Below, piece after piece: positions 1 to 7,771 of a DNA stretch of 64,000 nt (its first letter is position 1; every line of letters begins with the position of its first letter). The notes beneath the pieces were generated by a model. It worked only from the letters and a program-made list of their open reading frames with translations. It did not search any database and had not been told where the DNA came from. Where the stretch lies: positions 124,001-188,000 of the forward strand of contig CBDAOL010000006.1 of NCBI GenBank assembly GCA_965198045.1. The letters run 5' to 3'. This DNA is from CBDDEC01 sp965198045. GTDB lineage: Bacteria > Chloroflexota > Dehalococcoidia > UBA2979. The translations under genes were made by a program, and so were the position numbers.

Positions 1-2
1 CT

Positions 3-455
3 GGCCTGCCACCGCTCCTGCTCTACGCCCTCGTGCGGCAGGAGTCTGCATTCGAGCCGACCGCCGGCTCGCACGCCGGAGCGCTCGGACTGACGCAGGT
101 GATCGCTCCAACCGGGCAGGCGATCGCGGACGACCTCGGCGAGCCGTTCGAACTCGAAGCGCTGTTCGACCCCGCCACCTCGCTGCGCTACGGCGCGCAC
201 TACCTCACGACGCAGATCGACAAGTTCGACGGCAACGTCCTCGCCGCTCTCGCCGGATACAACGGCGGCCCCGGGAACGCGCGTTACTGGCTGACGCAGA
301 TCGAGCTGCCGGGCGCCGACGGCTTCCTCTACGCCGTCGAGTTCAGCGAGACACGCCGTTACCTCGAACGCGTGCTGGAGAACTACGCCTGGTACCGCTA
401 TCTCTACCTCGACCTCGAGGCCCCGGCGCTGCCGTGGGAGGGTGTTGAGGGGTGA
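3..455 (+). CDS. Soluble lytic transglycosylase, C-terminal part (5' truncated by window edge)
   Basis: Goose-type SLT catalytic domain that cleaves peptidoglycan glycan strands outside the cytoplasm. The visible part opens with the motif YALVRQESAF, in which the Glu is the expected catalytic acid, followed by GALGLTQV and the AGYNGGPGNA motif typical of the fold. It ends in an aromatic segment (YAWYRYLYL). The N-terminal helical region lies upstream of the window, so length and signal peptide cannot be judged. It is co-oriented with rpmH but separated from it by about 150 bases that include a promoter, so it is probably not in the same transcript. Confidence 0.88.
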   Translation, partial: GLPPLLLYALVRQESAFEPTAGSHAGALGLTQVIAPTGQAIADDLGEPFELEALFDPATSLRYGAHYLTTQIDKFDGNVLAALAGYNGGPGNARYWLTQIELPGADGFLYAVEFSETRRYLERVLENYAWYRYLYLDLEAPALPWEGVEG

Positions 456-496
456 CGCGACCTGGCCGCGATGAGGGTCGAAGCTGACCGCGTTCA

Positions 497-525
497 TTGC
501 CCGTCACCCGGGCCGCCGATATACT
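497..525 (+). promoter_or_regulatory. Sigma70-type promoter for rpmH-rnpA
   Basis: TTGCCC at 497-502 and TATACT at 520-525 are separated by exactly 17 bases. The -10 lies about 83 bases before the rpmH start, which leaves a short leader ending in a good ribosome-binding site (AAGGAGG). Predicted by eye only. Confidence 0.55.
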
Positions 526-607
526 CGGCCGGTGCGTCGCTCGGCGAGCGGCGCCTTCTCTTCGTCCCACCACCGGCCCTGTCGAGGGCGCCTCGAAGGA
601 GGGCAGC

Positions 608-745
608 TTGCCCAAGCGGACCTGGCAGCCGAAGCGCCGGCCTCGCGCGCGAAAGCATGGATTCCGGCACCGCATGTCGACCCGGTCCGGGCGTGACATC
701 CTGAGCCGCCGCCGCTCGCGTGGCCGGCGGCGCCTGTCCGTCTAA
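608..745 (+). CDS. rpmH: 50S ribosomal protein L34
   Basis: A 45-residue basic protein (after TTG start) with the L34 signature: KRTWQPKRRPRARKHGFRHR near the N-terminus, then RSGRDILSRRRSRGR. It is part of the large ribosomal subunit near the exit tunnel. The TTG start at 608 is chosen because AAGGAGG lies seven bases upstream and the protein then begins at the usual L34 position; an upstream in-frame ATG would add a non-L34 extension. The gene stands immediately before rnpA, the order seen in most bacteria. Confidence 0.93.
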   Translation: MPKRTWQPKRRPRARKHGFRHRMSTRSGRDILSRRRSRGRRRLSV

Positions 746-905
746 CAGTCGTAGACGAATCACGGAGCATCAAGGAGTACACAACAGAACGCACCAGAAC
801 AATCGAGTTACATCCCGCTTCTAGTACGACAATCGACGAGTACCCACGAACACGAGCCTACGCACCAGACACTTTATCCTACCCACACCGGACCGCCAGC
901 CACTC

Positions 906-1577
906 ATGACCACAACCGACACCTCGACGCTCGCATCGCCCCAGCGCCCGGCCCGCCTGAAGCGAGCGGCCGACTTCGATAGCGTGATGCGCCACGGCCG
1001 CCGCTCGCGCGGCTCCCTGCTGCACATGGCACACCGCCCGAACGATCTTGAGGCGTCACGCGTCGGATACTCCGTGAGCCGCCGCGTTGGCAACGCCGTG
1101 ACGCGTAACCTCGTGAAGCGGCGCCTGCGCGAGTTGGTCGCGGATCGCCACCTCATCGGCGGGCGCGATGTCGTCGTGCTGGCGCAACCGGCAGCGGCCC
1201 AGGCCACGTTCGCCGAGCTCGCAGACGATCTCGACGCGCAGCTGCAGCGCTCGGGCCTCGAGGACGAAGCCACCCAGGTCGCTCCTCCCGTCGAGCTCGC
1301 CGAGGCGACATCGGACGCCCTGGAGCTCACTACCGCGGACGAATCCGCGAACGTCAGCCCCTCCGCACGCATGGTGTTGGCGTTGATCCGGGGATACCAG
1401 CGGCTGATCTCGCCTGCGCAGCCTGCGGCATGCCGCTATGAGCCGACCTGCAGCGCCTACGCCGTGACCGCCGTCGAGCGACACGGCGCAGCGCGTGGCT
1501 TCTGGCTCGCAACGAAGCGACTGCTGCGCTGCCGTCCCGGTTCCGAGGGCGGCTACGACCCGGTGCCGGAGCGATGA
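906..1577 (+). CDS. rnpA-yidD: Fused ribonuclease P protein component / YidD membrane-insertion factor
   Basis: One uninterrupted 223-residue frame holds two proteins normally encoded by adjacent genes. Residues about 15-115 are RnpA, the protein subunit of RNase P that matures tRNA 5' ends, with YSVSRRVGNAVTRN and the conserved basic motif RNLVKRRLRE near residue 66. A Glu/Ala/Thr-rich linker (about 115-150) follows. Residues about 155-223 are YidD, with IRGYQRLISP, CRYEPTCSAYA and a C-terminal RCRPGSEGGYDPVP; YidD assists YidC-dependent insertion. No ribosome-binding site precedes the ATG at 906, and the 160-base stretch before it is A/C-rich and apparently unstructured. The stop overlaps the next start (ATGA). 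No separate yidD exists in the window. Confidence 0.9.
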   Translation: MTTTDTSTLASPQRPARLKRAADFDSVMRHGRRSRGSLLHMAHRPNDLEASRVGYSVSRRVGNAVTRNLVKRRLRELVADRHLIGGRDVVVLAQPAAAQATFAELADDLDAQLQRSGLEDEATQVAPPVELAEATSDALELTTADESANVSPSARMVLALIRGYQRLISPAQPAACRYEPTCSAYAVTAVERHGAARGFWLATKRLLRCRPGSEGGYDPVPER

Positions 1578-2770
1578 GCGCCCGTCGCGCCGATGTGACG
1601 GCGGCCGAGACGGTGTTTCACGTGAAACACGACCGTCGGACCACCCCCGCAACGTGCGCGGCACGCCCCGGGCGACCCGCGAGGAGGCTTCTACCGCTGC
1701 TCGCAGCACTGGTTGCACTGCTGGCCATCGGTTGCGCCACGATTTCGAGCCCGGACGGCTGGGCCGGCCCGGTCGGAGACGGCGATCTGCTGATCATTCA
1801 CGAAAACGACGGCCAACTGGCCGCGCTCGAGCTGAACGAGGGCTCCCCGCCGCGAGTGCTCTGGCGTTTTCCGGCCGACAACGACGATCTCAGCTTCGAC
1901 GGTATCTACGCCCAGCCCATCCTCGACGGCGAACGGCTCTACGTCTTCGGGTTCGAGGGCATCGCCGTCGCGCTCGACATCAGCGGCCCGCTGCCACGGC
2001 AGATCTGGGCCGCGCCACTCGAACTCGAGGCCGACGTGGTGGCAACGCCGATCCTCGCCGGCTCGCAGTTGTATGTCGCGACCGACCAGGGCGAGGTCGT
2101 GACGATCGATGCGGACACCGGCCAGGTGCTGAACCGTCTACCGCTCGGCGACTCCAGGATCTGGAGCAGCGCCATGCTCGAGGGGGGCACGCTCTACGTC
2201 GCCAGCCTCGACGACCGATCGCTAAGGGCGATCGTGCCCGGTCTGAACGCGAGCGTGCGCTGGGAGCGCGACACCGCCGGCGCCGTTCGCGCCGACCTCG
2301 CGCTGCTCGGTGAGCTCCTGCTGGTCGGCACGTTTGATGGCACGCTGCACGCCTACGACATCGACAACGAGGGCGCCGAGCGCTGGTCGTTCGAGGGCGA
2401 TGGCGGCTGGTTCTTCGCGCCGACCCTTCCCGCTGGGGACCGCGTGTACGCCGTGACGATGCGCGGTGGTGTCTACAGCCTCGATCGCAACGGCGATGAG
2501 ATCTGGTCGCAGGTGCTGGAGGACTCGGAGTTCCGGGTGCAGCCAATCATCGCGAGCCAGGTGCTGATCGTCGCTGATCGCAACGGCAAGCTCTCCGGCC
2601 TCGACCTCGCGGACGGCCGGACCGTCTGGACGCAGGAGCTGGACGGCGCGCAGTTCGACGCCGCGCCGCTGGTCGTCGACTCGCGGGTCATCTACGTCAC
2701 GACGAAGGGCGAGATTGTCAGCGTGGACCCCTCGAACGGTGTGATCAGTCGTTTTGAGCTGGGGGGCTAG
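1574..2770 (+). CDS. Lipoprotein with PQQ-like (BamB-type) beta-propeller
   Basis: A 398-residue protein. After a basic 35-residue N-terminus comes a hydrophobic segment ending in the lipobox LLAIGC (Cys near 54), so the mature protein should be lipid-anchored outside the membrane. The rest is a repeat fold of the PQQ/BamB type, with recurring units such as LYVATDQGEVVTIDADTG, VYAVTMRGGVYSLD and VIYVTTKGEIVSVD. The start overlaps the rnpA-yidD stop by four bases, so translation is probably coupled. The codons before the signal sequence contain the parS centromere, which may explain the unusually long pre-signal extension. Lying between yidD and yidC, it may help envelope protein assembly, but that is inference from position. 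Confidence 0.75.
   Translation: MSARRADVTAAETVFHVKHDRRTTPATCAARPGRPARRLLPLLAALVALLAIGCATISSPDGWAGPVGDGDLLIIHENDGQLAALELNEGSPPRVLWRFPADNDDLSFDGIYAQPILDGERLYVFGFEGIAVALDISGPLPRQIWAAPLELEADVVATPILAGSQLYVATDQGEVVTIDADTGQVLNRLPLGDSRIWSSAMLEGGTLYVASLDDRSLRAIVPGLNASVRWERDTAGAVRADLALLGELLLVGTFDGTLHAYDIDNEGAERWSFEGDGGWFFAPTLPAGDRVYAVTMRGGVYSLDRNGDEIWSQVLEDSEFRVQPIIASQVLIVADRNGKLSGLDLADGRTVWTQELDGAQFDAAPLVVDSRVIYVTTKGEIVSVDPSNGVISRFELGG
1613..1630. promoter_or_regulatory. parS: parS centromere site (ParB/Spo0J binding site)
   Basis: GTGTTTCACGTGAAACAC is an 18-base perfect palindrome; its inner 16 bases (1614-1629) match the bacterial parS consensus TGTTNCACGTGAAACA exactly. It lies inside the 5' end of the lipoprotein coding sequence and is read as codons for residues around Val-Phe-His-Val-Lys. 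parA and parB lie about 4-6 kb downstream. No second copy was noticed in the window. Confidence 0.93.
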
Positions 2771-2772
2771 GG

Positions 2773-3768
2773 ATGCCAATCGGCTTCGTCTGGCAGACGT
2801 TCCTCGAGACCCCGTTGATCAACCTCATGGTCGTGCTGAGCGTGGTCTCGTTCGGCTCGTACGGCATCGCGATCCTCATGTTCACGCTGCTCAGCCGCGC
2901 CCTGCTCTTCCCGCTGACGCTGCGCACGCTGAACTCGACGCGGCGGTTGCAGGAGATCCAGCCAGAGATTGAGCGCATCCGGAAGCAACACTCCGATCCC
3001 CGGCGACAGTCCGAGGAGACGCTCAAGCTCTACCGCGAATCGGGTGTGAACCCCCTGGGGTGCCTCGGGCCGCAGCTCCTCCAGTTCCCCCTCTTCATCG
3101 CCCTCTATCAGGTCATCCGCATCACGCTCGGCAACACGCCGGAGGCGGTGGGGAGCCTGTCGGGGCGTCTCTACAACGTTGATCTCATTCAGAACGCGAT
3201 CCCACTGAGCACAGAGTTCCTGTTCCTCGACCTGTCGGCGAACGGGAACATCTTCCTGACGGTGGTGGTGTTCTGCTCAATGTGGCTGCAGCAGCGCATT
3301 TCGACTTCGCGCAACGCCGCTTCGTCCTCGGCGCAGCAGCAGCAGATGAACCAGATGATGCAGTGGATGATGCCGGCGATCTTCGCCTGGTTCGTCCTGG
3401 CGGTGCCGGCTGGGCTTGGGCTCTACTGGGGCGCCAGCACGGTCGTGGGCATTGTCTTGCAGTGGTTCTTCGTGGGTCCTGGCGACTTCGAGTTTGCCTC
3501 GCTCGTGCCGAACCTCGTGCGAGCGCAGATCGGGCTCGACCCGTACATCCCGCCCAAGGAGCGGCGTCCAGCACCGCGCTCCGCGGCCGCCGTTGTCGCC
3601 ACAGATGACCAGCCAGCGTCCGAAGAGGACGGTACCGAGACAGAAGGAGATACCGATGAGAGTGGCGGAAACCAGCGGTCGAAGCGTCGAAGAAGCCGTC
3701 GATCGCGGTCTCGATCAACTGGGTCTCAGTCGCGATCAGGTCGACGTCGATGTCGTCAGCGAAGGTAA
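2773..3768 (+). CDS. yidC: Membrane protein insertase YidC/Oxa1
   Basis: A 331-residue insertase of the short Gram-positive/Oxa1 type without the large periplasmic domain. Visible marks are the first membrane segment (LINLMVVLSVVSFGSYGIAILMFTLLSRALLFPLTLRTL), the conserved Arg in its groove, the cytoplasmic loop with KLYRESGVNPLGC, and the closing segments FPLFIALYQ, FLTVVVFCSMWLQQR and WFVLAVPAGLGLYWGAS. An acidic stretch is followed by a strongly basic Arg/Ser tail (last 30 residues), as seen in YidC2 proteins that touch the ribosome. The last 113 bases, encoding that tail, are read in another frame as the start of jag. It lies three bases after the lipoprotein gene. Confidence 0.93.
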   Translation: MPIGFVWQTFLETPLINLMVVLSVVSFGSYGIAILMFTLLSRALLFPLTLRTLNSTRRLQEIQPEIERIRKQHSDPRRQSEETLKLYRESGVNPLGCLGPQLLQFPLFIALYQVIRITLGNTPEAVGSLSGRLYNVDLIQNAIPLSTEFLFLDLSANGNIFLTVVVFCSMWLQQRISTSRNAASSSAQQQQMNQMMQWMMPAIFAWFVLAVPAGLGLYWGASTVVGIVLQWFFVGPGDFEFASLVPNLVRAQIGLDPYIPPKERRPAPRSAAAVVATDDQPASEEDGTETEGDTDESGGNQRSKRRRSRRSRSRSTGSQSRSGRRRCRQRR

Positions 3769-4765
3769 ATCCGGGTTCCTCGGACTGGGGTCCGAGGACG
3801 CGATCGTCCGCGTCACGGCCAAGGATTCCGCGCCGACCCCGGCCCAGCAGGGTCGGGGCGGCGAGGGCGGCGGGCGTCGACGCGGCCGGCGTGGTGGCCG
3901 CGGACGCGGCAACCGAGGGCGTGACGGCGGCGGGCGTGACGGCGGCGAGCAGCCGCAGAGCGAGCGCGATGGCAACGTGCGTGACGCCAATGACGACGCC
4001 CCCGGTGCCCGCGGCGAGACCGATGAGCCATCGAGCCCTCGCGAAGAGCGCGGCGACCGCGGCGAGCGTGAGCGCGGAGATCGTGGTGGTCGAGGCCGCG
4101 GCGGCCGCTCCCGCGGCGGTCGCGGTCGAGGCGGTCGAGGCGGCAACAACGGTGACCGCCCGCGCCGCGATGAGCCGGTCGAGCGCATCGTTGGTGTGTC
4201 AGCGGAGGAGCAGTTGCCCGTGCCGGGTGCGCCTGACGACCTCCCGCAGACGCCAGACCAGGAATCAGAGGACCACGTCGACTTCGCCGGCTCGATGCTG
4301 CGCGACGTGCTGACGTTCCTCGGGCTCACCGGAACCGAGATCGCGGCCCGCGACCCTGAGACGCCGGGCGACGGCGAGGGACTGGTCGAGCAGGTCTTCG
4401 ATATCTACGCGGATGACGATGACACCGCCGACGAACTCGGCCTGCTGATTGGCCGCCGTGGCGAAACGATGAGCGCGCTGCAGTACCTCGTGAACACGGC
4501 GGTCTCGCGCCGCACGGACAACGAAGGTCCGATGTTCGCGGTCGACATCGAGGGCTACCACCGCCGGCGCGAGCAGACGCTGGTCGAGCTTGCACAGGAG
4601 GTCGCCGCAGAGGTGCGCTCAACCGGCGATGTGATCACCCTCGAGCCGATGCCCGCGGCAGAGCGGCGCATCATCCACCTGACGTTGCAAGAAGAGGAAG
4701 GCATTCGCACCGAGAGCGTCGGCAGCGGCGACCGCCGGCAGGTGGAGGTGCTACCCGCCGACTGA
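3656..4765 (+). CDS. jag: Jag/KhpB RNA-binding protein with RGG-rich linker
   Basis: A 369-residue protein with Jag_N at about 1-52 (GRSVEEAVDRGLDQLGLSRDQVDV, GFLGLGSEDA), a very long Gly/Arg-rich linker at about 55-185 full of RGG/GRG repeats, a KH domain with the GxxG loop as IGRRGETM near residue 263, and an R3H domain near 335 (ERRIIHLTL). Jag/KhpB binds RNA and is linked to cell-wall and division control in Gram-positives. The ATG at 3656 is preceded by AAGGAGAT and gives the canonical N-terminus although it lies inside the 3' end of yidC. The linker is much longer than in Bacillus or Streptococcus homologues. Confidence 0.9.
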   Translation: MRVAETSGRSVEEAVDRGLDQLGLSRDQVDVDVVSEGKSGFLGLGSEDAIVRVTAKDSAPTPAQQGRGGEGGGRRRGRRGGRGRGNRGRDGGGRDGGEQPQSERDGNVRDANDDAPGARGETDEPSSPREERGDRGERERGDRGGRGRGGRSRGGRGRGGRGGNNGDRPRRDEPVERIVGVSAEEQLPVPGAPDDLPQTPDQESEDHVDFAGSMLRDVLTFLGLTGTEIAARDPETPGDGEGLVEQVFDIYADDDDTADELGLLIGRRGETMSALQYLVNTAVSRRTDNEGPMFAVDIEGYHRRREQTLVELAQEVAAEVRSTGDVITLEPMPAAERRIIHLTLQEEEGIRTESVGSGDRRQVEVLPAD

Positions 4766-4789
4766 TCTCGACACACAGCGCAGCGCTTC

Positions 4790-4830
4790 GCGAGCCGTCG
4801 CAGGCCCCATACGGGTGCCGGGCGGCTCGC
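4790..4830 (+). terminator. Hairpin after jag
   Basis: GCGAGCCG (4790-4797) pairs with CGGCTCGC (4823-4830), with further partial pairing inside (GGCCCC against GGGTGCC). A weak CTGTTTGC tail follows. It sits between the jag stop and the next start and is the likely end of the rpmH-jag transcript. Confidence 0.45.
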
Positions 4831-4892
4831 CTGTTTGCACGTATCCGGCGTAGAGTGAGGCGGTAGGGCGGGGGCACTACGCGGAGCTGAGC

Positions 4893-5831
4893 GTGCCCGA
4901 TCCCCCTGTCCCCGATCCCACACCGACCGAGGCCGAGCACGACACCTCGGCGCGGCGTGTCGTGATGATCGGCCCCGTGACCTGGGACCACATCGACGGC
5001 GAGCGCCGACCCGGCGGGCCGGTCTCCTTCGCCGCGCGCACCGCCGAGGCCTTCGGTATCCGGCTCCAGCTCGTGGTGCTCGCCGGGGCCGACGCAGACC
5101 TCGAGGCGCTCGACGGACACGACCTGACGATCGTCGAGGGGGCTCACACCCTCGCGATGGCACACGACGTGGCCGACGGCGACCGTCGAATCAGGGTTCC
5201 CGTCACCGTAGAACGTGTGGTTGCAGGCGACAACGTACCCGATGACTGGTACGGGTGCTCCGATCTCGTGTTGGCGCCCCTGCTGCCGGACGAGCTCGAT
5301 GCCCCGAGCATCGTCGACGCGGTGGCGGCCGACCGTCTCTGGGTGCTGGCGCAGGGCTTCCAGCGCGTCCGCGCAGGCGACGGGGCGATCTCCTTCCTCG
5401 ATCGACCGGCCGAGGTGCTCGACGACCTCGGCGGAGCGTCGACGAGCATCTTCCTCTCGAGCGACGAGACCGCGCCGTGGGACGAGGGGGCGCTCGAGGG
5501 CCTGGCGCGGCGCAACGAACGCGTCGTGCTGACGCGAGGCGTTGCGGGCGCCGAGATCTGGCGCGGCGATGACCGCCAGCCGATCGCGCCCTCACCCGGC
5601 CACCCGGTCGACACCACGGGCGCCGGGGACGTATTCGCGACCGCATTCATGCTCGCCCTGGACGGTGCCGACACGGACGAAGCAGCGGCCGGACGCCTCG
5701 CCGCGGGGTTCGCCACCGCAGCGGTCGAGCGCCCTGGCCCGGCGTCACTCCCACCGCGCGCCGAGATCGAGGCACGCCTCCGGGCGCAGGCCAGCGAGGG
5801 TGCTTCGGCGTCAGCGAGGGGGCCCACATGA
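4893..5831 (+). CDS. PfkB-family carbohydrate/nucleoside kinase
   Basis: A 312-residue ribokinase-fold protein. The C-terminal PfkB signature DTTGAGDVFATAF (near 245) carries the anion hole and catalytic Asp, and PGGPVSFAARTAEAFG near 40 matches the N-terminal Gly-rich motif. The substrate cannot be named from sequence. The GTG start at 4893 is the first start in frame. The stop overlaps the parA ATG by four bases, so the kinase is co-translated with the segregation genes, in the place where rsmG/gidB often stands; no functional link to segregation is implied. Confidence 0.75.
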   Translation: MPDPPVPDPTPTEAEHDTSARRVVMIGPVTWDHIDGERRPGGPVSFAARTAEAFGIRLQLVVLAGADADLEALDGHDLTIVEGAHTLAMAHDVADGDRRIRVPVTVERVVAGDNVPDDWYGCSDLVLAPLLPDELDAPSIVDAVAADRLWVLAQGFQRVRAGDGAISFLDRPAEVLDDLGGASTSIFLSSDETAPWDEGALEGLARRNERVVLTRGVAGAEIWRGDDRQPIAPSPGHPVDTTGAGDVFATAFMLALDGADTDEAAAGRLAAGFATAAVERPGPASLPPRAEIEARLRAQASEGASASARGPT

Positions 5832-6784
5832 CGGTCGTGATCGCGCTCGCCAACCAGAAGGGCGGCGTCGGCAAGACCACCACGACGATCTCGCTCGGCG
5901 CGGCGCTGGCCGCGCGTGGCTGGTCCACCCTCGTCATCGACGCCGACCCGCAGGCCAACGCCACGTCCGCCCTCGGCGAGTCGCGCGCGGAGGCGACCGG
6001 GCTCTACGACGCGCTGATCGACGATGCTCCGCTCGAGGCGACGATCGTCGCCGCCTCGACGGCCGGGCTCTCGCTCCTGCCGGCTGCGCCGAGCCTGGCG
6101 GGCGTCGAGGTCGAGCTCGTGACGCTGATGGCGCGCGAGTTTCGGTTGAAGCGCGCGCTCGAACCGCTGCGGGGCCGCTACGACACGATTCTGGTTGATT
6201 GCCCGCCCTCGCTGGGCCTCCTCACCGTCAACGCGCTGGCAGCGGCCGATGAGGTGATGATCCCGGTGCAGTGCGAGTACTTCGCGCTCGAGGGTCTGAC
6301 GCACCTCCTCGCCACGGTCGACCTGGTGAAGCGCAACCTCAATCCGGCGCTCACAGTGCGCGGGCTGGTGCTGACGATGTTCGACGGTCGGACCAACCTC
6401 GCGCGAGAGGTGGAGCACGAGGTGCGGACGCACTTCGCCAATACCTTCCGCACGGTGATCCCTCGGTCGGTGCGGTTGTCGGAGGCGCCGAGCCACGGCG
6501 AGCCGATCCAGCGCTACGACCCGGACTCCAGCGGCGCGCGAGCGTATGAGGCGCTGGCCGACGAGCTGGTGGCGCAGCTGCGCCCGCCGCCCGTCGAGGC
6601 GCCCGAGCTCCGTCCCACGGTCGTCACGGGTACCGACGGCGGCGAGGTCGCGGCCGGACTCACCGCAGGCGTCACGAACCACATCGCGGGCAATGGCAAT
6701 GGCGATGGCGATGGCGATGGCACGACAGGCGAAGTCGCCAGGAGCGGCACTGGCGGGGTGTACGGAGGGTCTCATGGCACGTAG
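5828..6784 (+). CDS. parA: Chromosome-partitioning ATPase ParA/Soj
   Basis: A 318-residue ParA with the deviant Walker A KGGVGKTTT near residue 12, DADPQANATSALG, Walker B-like ILVDCPPSLGLLT and the C-terminal QRYDPDSSGARAYEALADEL. It binds DNA non-specifically as the ATP form and moves ParB-parS complexes. The final 45 residues after the family core are low-complexity and include a Gly-Asn/Gly-Asp run encoded by hexamer repeats. The start overlaps the PfkB gene by four bases, and its 3' end overlaps parB by 11 bases and supplies the parB ribosome-binding site. Confidence 0.95.
   Translation: MTVVIALANQKGGVGKTTTTISLGAALAARGWSTLVIDADPQANATSALGESRAEATGLYDALIDDAPLEATIVAASTAGLSLLPAAPSLAGVEVELVTLMAREFRLKRALEPLRGRYDTILVDCPPSLGLLTVNALAAADEVMIPVQCEYFALEGLTHLLATVDLVKRNLNPALTVRGLVLTMFDGRTNLAREVEHEVRTHFANTFRTVIPRSVRLSEAPSHGEPIQRYDPDSSGARAYEALADELVAQLRPPPVEAPELRPTVVTGTDGGEVAAGLTAGVTNHIAGNGNGDGDGDGTTGEVARSGTGGVYGGSHGT
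6689..6718 (+). repeat. Hexamer microsatellite in parA 3' end
   Basis: Five consecutive hexamers (two GGCAAT then three GGCGAT) encode alternating Gly-Asn and Gly-Asp near the ParA C-terminus. The unit length keeps the frame, so copy-number change would lengthen or shorten the tail without disrupting it. Confidence 0.9.
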
Positions 6785-7745
6785 ATCTGGCCTCGGACGC
6801 GGTCTCGCCGCGCTCATCCCCGACCGTCCGCCGGACGAGCAGCCGCAGGGTGTGCCCCCAGAGCAGCCCGCCACCGCGCCACCCACCGCGCCACCCACTG
6901 CGCCTCCCGAGATGCGTATCCCGGTGACCCAGGCGGCCGTAGACCGCATCGCGCTGAACCCCTCGCAGCCCCGCACTTCGATCGACCCGCAGGCCCTCGA
7001 GGAGCTCGCTATGTCGATCCGGGAGCATGGCGTGATCCAGCCGCTGCTGGTCTCACAGATCGAGGTGCCGGAGCACGAGGGCCCGTCGTACCAGCTGATC
7101 GCTGGCGAGCGGCGCCTGCGCGCGGCCACGGCCGCGGGCCTCGAGATGGTGCCGGTAACGGTCCGCCAGACGACGCCGCAGGAGCTGCTCGAACTGGCGA
7201 TCATCGAGAACGTGCAGCGGGCCGACCTCCACCCGCTGGAAGAGGCGCTGGCCTACCGGCGATTGATCGACGAGTTCGGCCTGACTCAGCGCGAGGTCGG
7301 CGAGCGCGTGGGCAAGTCGCGAGCGGCTGTGGCGAACACGCTGCGGCTCGCCGAACTGCCCTCGACGCTCCGCGAGTCGCTGGCGCAAGGCGAAATCAGC
7401 GAGGGCCACGCGCGCGCCCTACTCGGTCTGCCAAGCGAGGAGTCGCGCACCGCCGCATGGAAAGAGGTAACGCGCCGTAAGCTCAACGTGCGCCTGACAG
7501 AGCAACTGGTCCGCACCTGGATCCAGCGCGCCGAGGCACCCGCGAACGGCGCGCCCAGTGGCGCGATCGACCGCGGTCCGCTCGCCGTCACGCAGGGCAT
7601 CGAAGGCGCGATCCAGAACGCCCTGGGCACGCGCGTCACGCTCAAGCGCGGCCGCGACGGTGGCGGCACGCTCACGATCCACTTCTACTCGGACGAGGAA
7701 CTCGAAGGCGTCGTGGAACGCCTCGTGCCTGAAGAAGCGCTCTAG
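6774..7745 (+). CDS. parB: Chromosome-partitioning protein ParB/Spo0J
   Basis: A 323-residue ParB. It opens with RRSGLGRGLAALIP, the usual ParA-interacting N-terminus, followed by a Pro/Ala/Thr linker (repeated APPTAPPTAPP). Next come NPSQPRTSIDPQALEELAMSI, the CTP-binding motif GERRLRA, NVQRADLHPLEEA and a helix-turn-helix (TQREVGERVGKSRAAVANTLRL) that reads parS. The C-terminal part has the dimerisation-type ending GGTLTIHFYSDEELEGVVERL. The ATG at 6774 is chosen because GGAGGG lies just upstream and the conserved N-terminus begins there. It overlaps the parA stop. Its expected target is the parS site at 1613-1630. Confidence 0.95.
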   Translation: MARRSGLGRGLAALIPDRPPDEQPQGVPPEQPATAPPTAPPTAPPEMRIPVTQAAVDRIALNPSQPRTSIDPQALEELAMSIREHGVIQPLLVSQIEVPEHEGPSYQLIAGERRLRAATAAGLEMVPVTVRQTTPQELLELAIIENVQRADLHPLEEALAYRRLIDEFGLTQREVGERVGKSRAAVANTLRLAELPSTLRESLAQGEISEGHARALLGLPSEESRTAAWKEVTRRKLNVRLTEQLVRTWIQRAEAPANGAPSGAIDRGPLAVTQGIEGAIQNALGTRVTLKRGRDGGGTLTIHFYSDEELEGVVERLVPEEAL

Positions 7746-7771
7746 GCGGACCAACGGAAGGGACGCCCGGG

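Noticed and set aside
746..905. Replication origin between rpmH and rnpA
   Set aside because: The stretch is A/C-rich and lies in a typical ori neighbourhood, but I see no cluster of DnaA boxes (only a loose TTATCCTAC) and no AT-rich unwinding element.
5144..7204. A 686-residue minus-strand open frame opposite the PfkB kinase, parA and parB
   Set aside because: Antisense to well-supported genes; its Ile-Ala run is only the reverse reading of the parA hexamer repeat.
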